A stretch of DNA of 64,000 bases from Mixophyes australis. Its lineage: Eukaryota; Chordata; Amphibia; Anura; Limnodynastidae. Below the pieces are notes generated by a model that saw nothing but the letters and a program-made list of their open reading frames with translations, did not search any database and was not told the DNA's origin. Numbering within the stretch: position 1 is the stretch's first letter; each line of letters begins with the position of its first letter. Below, piece after piece: positions 59,484 to 64,000 of this stretch. The stretch spans positions 72,558,005-72,622,004 of the forward strand of contig JAVHZZ010000005.1 of the NCBI GenBank assembly GCA_036250195.1. Reading direction: 5' to 3'. The translations under genes were made by a program, and so were the position numbers.

Positions 59484-60180
59484 GCAAAAAGAACACTTGG
59501 ATGATTCTGATGCCACATGGCAAAAGGTTGTATAATCAGATGAGACCAAGATTGAACTTTTTGGTTGAATTCAAAGATATATGTTTGGAACAAACCAAAC
59601 AGCACACCACCCAACGTATACCATACCATCTGCTGTGAAGTGTGGTGGAGGCAACATTATGTTGTGGGGGAGTTTCTCTTCATCAGGATTGAAAGGAAGG
59701 TGGATGCTGCCAAGTACACCCAAATTCTTGAGAAAAACTTGAGGCCCTCTGCTAGACTGCTGGAGTTGGGCAGGTGGTTCGCCTGACCAACTTTAGGGTC
59801 ATTGTGCACGACAATGACCCTAAACATAATGCCAAGAAAACAATGCAGTATGAATAGGAAGGTGAATGTCTTTGAAAGGCCAAATCAGAGTGCTCGCCTA
59901 AATCTGATAGAAAATCTGCGAATTGACTTGAAAAGAGCAGCCCATCACTGCTGACCTCAAAATTGGAACTTGAACTATGCTGCAAGGAAGAATTGTCAAA
60001 TTTTCCCAATCTAGGTGCAAAAAGCTGGTAGAGACATATCCATATTTTCAGAATTGCTTCCTTTTTTTCTCGTTTGTTGAATGTTGTAAGGCGAAATGTG
60101 TTAATAAAGCTGGAAAAAAGTGTTATTTTATTTCATTTATTTCATTTAATTTCATTTATTTTATTTAATTGATTTCATGG
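59484..60180 (+). mobile_element. Tc1/mariner transposase relic
   Basis: Reads (with frameshifts) SDETKIELFG near 59537, AVKCGGGNIMLWGSFSSSGL near 59633, a LEKNLRPSARLLEL-like segment, HDNDPKHNAK near 59804, and NLIENLRIDLKRAAHH near 59902. These carry the D, D and E positions of the Tc1 catalytic triad. Then comes the conserved end GCAAAAAGCTGGTAGAGACA. It is missing the N-terminal DNA-binding part and is inactive. A TTTCATTTA/TTTTATTTAA simple repeat follows at 60125-60172. Confidence 0.88.
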
Positions 60181-61113
60181 TGTAATATGACAAAAGGTAA
60201 TAATCTTGACATGTATGAGTATGATGATTTTCTATAGGCACTGTAACTGAGCCATATGTTTGTGACATCCCTCTGTCTCCCACTCATTATGGATATACAG
60301 TTCCCATAAAAATTGTAATGTTTCCCTGTGACAGATATTTCTGCCCATGTGTTAATATTTATTCAAAATTATGTGAAAATTAACTGTGTATGAATAAGCT
60401 TCATTTTGCCTTTATCTGGGCACTTTATAGTTCAATAACTTAAAATGTACCTGTTCACAGCAGTGGTAGCCATTGCAGAGGTTGAGTAGTTATTAGCCTC
60501 TAGGAGCGACTGGCATCACTGAAACACTTTAATACGATTTAAACATACAATTTCTTCTCATCCTTCATATATGTCCCTTCACTTGTTTATCATAACATCA
60601 AATATCTCTCTTGTCAGTCATCATTCCCCTTGTTTGTTTGATACCTAGTTTCTAATAATAGTCAAGCTTGAGTTTTGGTCAATAAGCCCTCTTTCTATCT
60701 CTTTATCAATGGTTTTCAGCACATTTCTGATTTCTGTAAGTTGTTGTTCATCTTGTTCTCATTGAGCACTTTCCATAAAGGAAAATAATTGAGACTGGTA
60801 ACAGATAAGAGGCACTGAGCCCACCTGATAAAAATAGAAGCACAACAATCTTATATTTTCTGCCTCAAACATGTTTCAATAGGCTTCCTGTTCTGCAAAA
60901 TCAGTTTGACTTCTTTCTTGTATTATTGTAATTTAGAAACACTAATATTATAACAAATTTGTTGGGTAAGTACATAATACAATCAACATGAACTTGAGCA
61001 CTTAATTTCTTAAAGTAACACTTGTCTCCTACTTTTTTTTTATCGAGTTAAGTTGGAAGGTCAGCTAATTGTATTTTTATATAATTTGTGACCTGCCTTA
61101 GTATAGCTATTTA
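60181..61113. other. no recognised gene
   Basis: Unique AT-rich DNA. Confidence 0.5.
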
Positions 61114-61748
61114 GGGGCACATTTATCATTAATCGGCAAAAGTGAGAAATAGTTATCAATCCTTATCGCAAGGATAAGGATTGAACTATTTCTCAAATTT
61201 ATTAAAAAGGGAACACAGAAACAGCAGTTCCGAAAAACTGCTGTTTCTGTGATAGAAAAAATCACACTTACCCCCCTCTTCGGATGCGCTGTCTCAAGAT
61301 CTCCTCTTCATTGCTCTTCTTCCTTCAATTTCGCATGTGCAGTGCACATGCGCACAAAGTCCCCACTCTGTCTCTGCAACTATCGTTGCAGAGAGAGTGC
61401 GCTGAGTGACAGGGAGGGATCATGTGATCCCTCCACACATGCGCTGTCCAGCTCTGCTCTTCGGAGCAGAGCTGACAGCAGTGGATTTCTTCAATTCTGA
61501 TAATGTACGCCAGCTTAAGACAAGTTCCCGGAAAAAAAATAATTTCGGGACTTGTTAGATTGCGGTCAGACCAGTCACCATTCTGTTGAATGGTGACTGC
61601 TCGCAAAAACGATCAGGAGTGCAAAGCAGCAGATATCCATGATATCTGCTGCGATGCACCTTTAATAAATTTGCGGAGGGCACATCTGGACTTTAATTCC
61701 ACGGTAAGTGCACAATAGGGCACTACCGTGATTTGTTAAATATGCCCC
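61114..61748. mobile_element. TA-flanked non-autonomous DNA element with several hairpins, 635 bp
   Basis: Ends GGGGCACATTTATCATTAAT and TTTGTTAAATATGCCCC, with TA at both borders, which suits a Tc1/mariner-like or related MITE. Inside are GAGAAATAGTT(AT)CAATCCTTATC mirrored by GGATAAGGATTGAACTATTT, the CTC-TTCG-GAG hairpin at 61443-61479, and AGCAGATATCC/ATATCTGCT near 61627. Confidence 0.75.
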
Positions 61749-62499
61749 TATGTACCAGAACTGCATGTATTTGTATAACATGTATTAGTTTTCATTGACT
61801 ATATATACTCAGTAACAGCCATTCCACTCAAATATCAGTGTTGGAATGATTATATCAATATTTCTATTAGTGTTGTATTGGATAACAATTTTTCCTGTAT
61901 AGAGTTCCCATTTTCAAATAGTCCATCAGAGTAAAGATTTCCCAGGGGTCTATGCCATATTTGTACTTCATTGTTCCTGTAGCCATGTAGCAGTGTCACC
62001 CTGTAGCGAAGCCCATGAAGAGGGTGAAGAGAAAAAGCAGATTTTATTCAGCTAACCAGCGATCCAACACAGGTCTTCTCTGCTCGCAGCTCTCTCCCGC
62101 ATTGGTAACAGTAAATCTGAATAGATTTGCTGTCAGCCAATCAGTGCTCAACTCCAGCCATTTGAGTTGTGACGAGCCAATTACAGCTCACCACGCTGCT
62201 AAGTCCAGCCCCCCAGCACTAATCTGATCAGATCAATACAGGAAGCATACGAAAGATGGAGGCTCAAAGAAGAGAAGAGCAGCCCAGGAGCATGAAGAGG
62301 AGAGACCCTCTTTAATCAAGAGGACCAGACTGATGGCACCTTGAGAGGAAGACAGAGTCCCTTCAATCAAGTGATTGGCCGAACTGGAGAAGTGGCGCCA
62401 CCAACTGGAAGAACTGGAGAAAGAGAAACCAGTGGGCAAAATATCTTGATTCCTGCGTGGAAAAAGTATGTATGATTTTCATTATTGTTCTCCTTAAAA
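61749..62499. other. no recognised gene; purine-rich patch
   Basis: GC content rises from 62000, with AGAAGAGAAGAG-type purine-rich sequence near 62265-62420. No gene supported. Confidence 0.45.
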
Positions 62500-62790
62500 C
62501 TGACACCTTTGGTGGGCACAGGTCTGTGCAGCAGTTAGTCGGGCACGTGGCCCTGGGGGCTCTAATAGTTTAATTGTTGGTTTACATAATATATTTTGGT
62601 CACAGTTTATTTAATTCAGGCTGCAATCTTGGCCTGCGTTTTTATCAGGCCCGATAGCCTGTGGCCACTTTTTAAAACAGGCTGAGATCCTGTGCAGAAG
62701 TTTTTACTAAGCTAAGAGCCTACGAACGGGGAAACTAAGTCAGGCACTAGGCCTGTGGGAACATTTAATCGTTAGGCCTACTATCAAAGG
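62500..62790. repeat. degenerate tandem CAGGC(T/C)...CCTG...TTTTTA repeats
   Basis: The pattern (T)CAGGCTG(C/A)(G)ATC(T)TGGCCTGCGTTTTTA, CAGGCCCGATAGCCTGTGGC, CAGGCTGAGATCCTGTGCAG and CAGGCACTAGGCCTGTGGGA recurs every 35-50 bp. Each unit contains an inverted AGGC...GCCT or AGG...CCT core, so each could fold. Confidence 0.6.
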
Positions 62791-63140
62791 AAACAGTATA
62801 GTATTTAACAAACCATTAATCAGAATTTAAAAAAAAGCAGGGTCCATTTTTTAGAAAGAAATATAGTTTATCTATGTGAATTGATTGAAACTACCCATAA
62901 CGAGTCCACACCAATCACTTGGAAAAATTCTTGCATTTTGGATAAAGACAGACTGAAAATATGACCACCCATGTGTAAAATCCTAACAGTAAGGTTTCCT
63001 TTCAATAATAATTAATACCCCTACAAAAGGTAAAATATTTCCGCACTTATCTGTACAGATAATGTTTTCAACTCTAATGAGGAACTCCTTTTCTGCCTGG
63101 ATGAGAAAGTTATGATGTTCCACAAATGTAATGCTGTCCA
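62791..63140. other. no recognised feature
   Basis: Nothing supported. Confidence 0.45.
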
Positions 63141-63480
63141 ATAATCATCAGCATCATCAGTTATTTATATAGCGCCACTAATTCCGCAGCGCTGTACAGA
63201 GAACTCGCTCACATCAGTCCCTGCCCCATTGGGTGGTACGGTCTAAATTCTCTATCATACACACACACAGAGACCGAAAGAGACTAAGGTCAATTTAATA
63301 GCAGCCAATTAACCTACTAGTATGTTTTTGAAGTGTGGGAGGAAACTGGAGTGCCTGGGGGAAACCCACGCAAACACAGGGAGATCATACAAACTCCTCA
63401 CAGATAAGGCCATGGTCGGGAATCATACTCATGACCCCAGTGCTGTGAGTCAGAAGTGCTAACCACTAAGCCACCATGCT
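63141..63480 (+). repeat. full-length dispersed repeat (SINE- or LINE-end-like)
   Basis: Begins with a short ATC microsatellite and TTATTTATATAGCGCCACTA, then GCAGCGCTGTACAGAGAACT, CATCAGTCCCTGCCCCATTG, CAGCCAATTAACCTACTAG, GTGGGAGGAAACTGGAGTGC, CCCACGCAAACACAGGGAGA, and ends GTGCTAACCACTAAGCCACC. The second half is a sequence type common in fish and amphibian repeats. Copies of the first half are at 8188-8347 and 8455-8592. Confidence 0.8.
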
Positions 63481-64000
63481 GACACACACAACTATCTTAC
63501 ACATTTGTTGTTAGAATTTCATTAGGGATAGGGTTTGCCCTCACAACTCACAGGTTTATAAAATATCATACATTTAGTTCTATCCCCTGCAAGCCCATTG
63601 CTTCCAATTAAAAGCTTAGTTGATCAGGGCTAGTGTGTGTGCAAAACTAACCAGATTTCAAGAAAACACATGTATCCAAACTAGCAGCACCAAAAACAAA
63701 CTTATCCAGCATGGAAAACATTATGTTGTCAATGCTGTCACTTTCACAAATGGTAGTCCCGATCGTATCTTGTGCCTAAGCATGACACACTAAAAATAAC
63801 TGCAAGTAAATCACTATACTATTGGCTCAATTCTATTACCACCTTCAATCAATTGTTAAACTAAACCAGGTATACAAATACAGCAACTCCAATCTATATT
63901 AATGACTCCTGATTTAACACTAAACTATTGTTCCAATTTAACCTATACTGCCTAAAAGAAATAATGTTCAACTATAATCCAATCAGGTGTTTTAACAAAT
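63481..64000. other. no recognised gene
   Basis: Unique AT-rich DNA to the window end. Confidence 0.45.

Overview
This window looks like non-coding vertebrate DNA, most probably from a frog or another amphibian. The reasons are its AT-rich composition, the lack of any convincing host exon, and a dense mix of hAT DNA transposons, miniature inverted-repeat elements (MITEs), CR1/L2-like, L1 and Tx1-like LINEs, a Ty3/gypsy fragment, a Tc1/mariner relic and a Penelope-type ribozyme-like motif. The taxonomic call is an inference from repeat content; no database search was possible.

The main objects are two large autonomous-type hAT transposons of one family, in the same orientation (transposase on the minus strand) and about 26 kb apart. 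Element 1 (1275-7322, 6,048 bp) is bounded by a perfect 8-bp target duplication, GTAAAAAT. Its transposase (3376-6385) is broken only by one extra base in a 13-G run. Element 2 (33482-38337, 4,856 bp) is bounded by a perfect 8-bp duplication, GTTTTTAT. Its transposase (34624-37662) is broken only by one in-frame TAA. Each protein has an N-terminal BED zinc finger, an RNase-H-like core with recognisable D, D and E residues, and the hAT C-terminal dimerisation block. Both elements carry long subterminal repeat arrays. In element 1 part of this region appears to be a decayed, collinear copy of its own transposase gene.

Layout: 1-1.3 kb plain AT-rich DNA; 1.3-7.3 kb hAT element 1; 7.3-16.6 kb mostly unique DNA with two inverted copies of a dispersed repeat, a 115-bp foldback and a possible decayed coding region; 16.6-25.7 kb L1 fragments, a TTAA-flanked MITE, a 22-bp minisatellite, a TA microsatellite, several MITEs and a LINE 3' fragment; 25.7-33.1 kb unique DNA, a CR1/L2 LINE with a minisatellite downstream, and two foldbacks; 33.5-38.3 kb hAT element 2; 38.3-54.9 kb a possible Helitron relic, several non-autonomous elements with clear target duplications, a LINE fragment and a hammerhead-like motif; 55.1-60.2 kb a Tx1-like L1, gypsy pol and Tc1 remnants; 61.1-64 kb a TA-flanked MITE, degenerate tandem repeats and a full-length dispersed repeat.

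No tRNA, rRNA, CRISPR array, prokaryotic operon or intact host gene was found. The features worth most attention are the two near-intact hAT transposases, the self-derived subterminal region of element 1, the strong stem-loop after its transposase, the foldback MITE at 32757-33081 and the ribozyme-like motif at 47651-47690.
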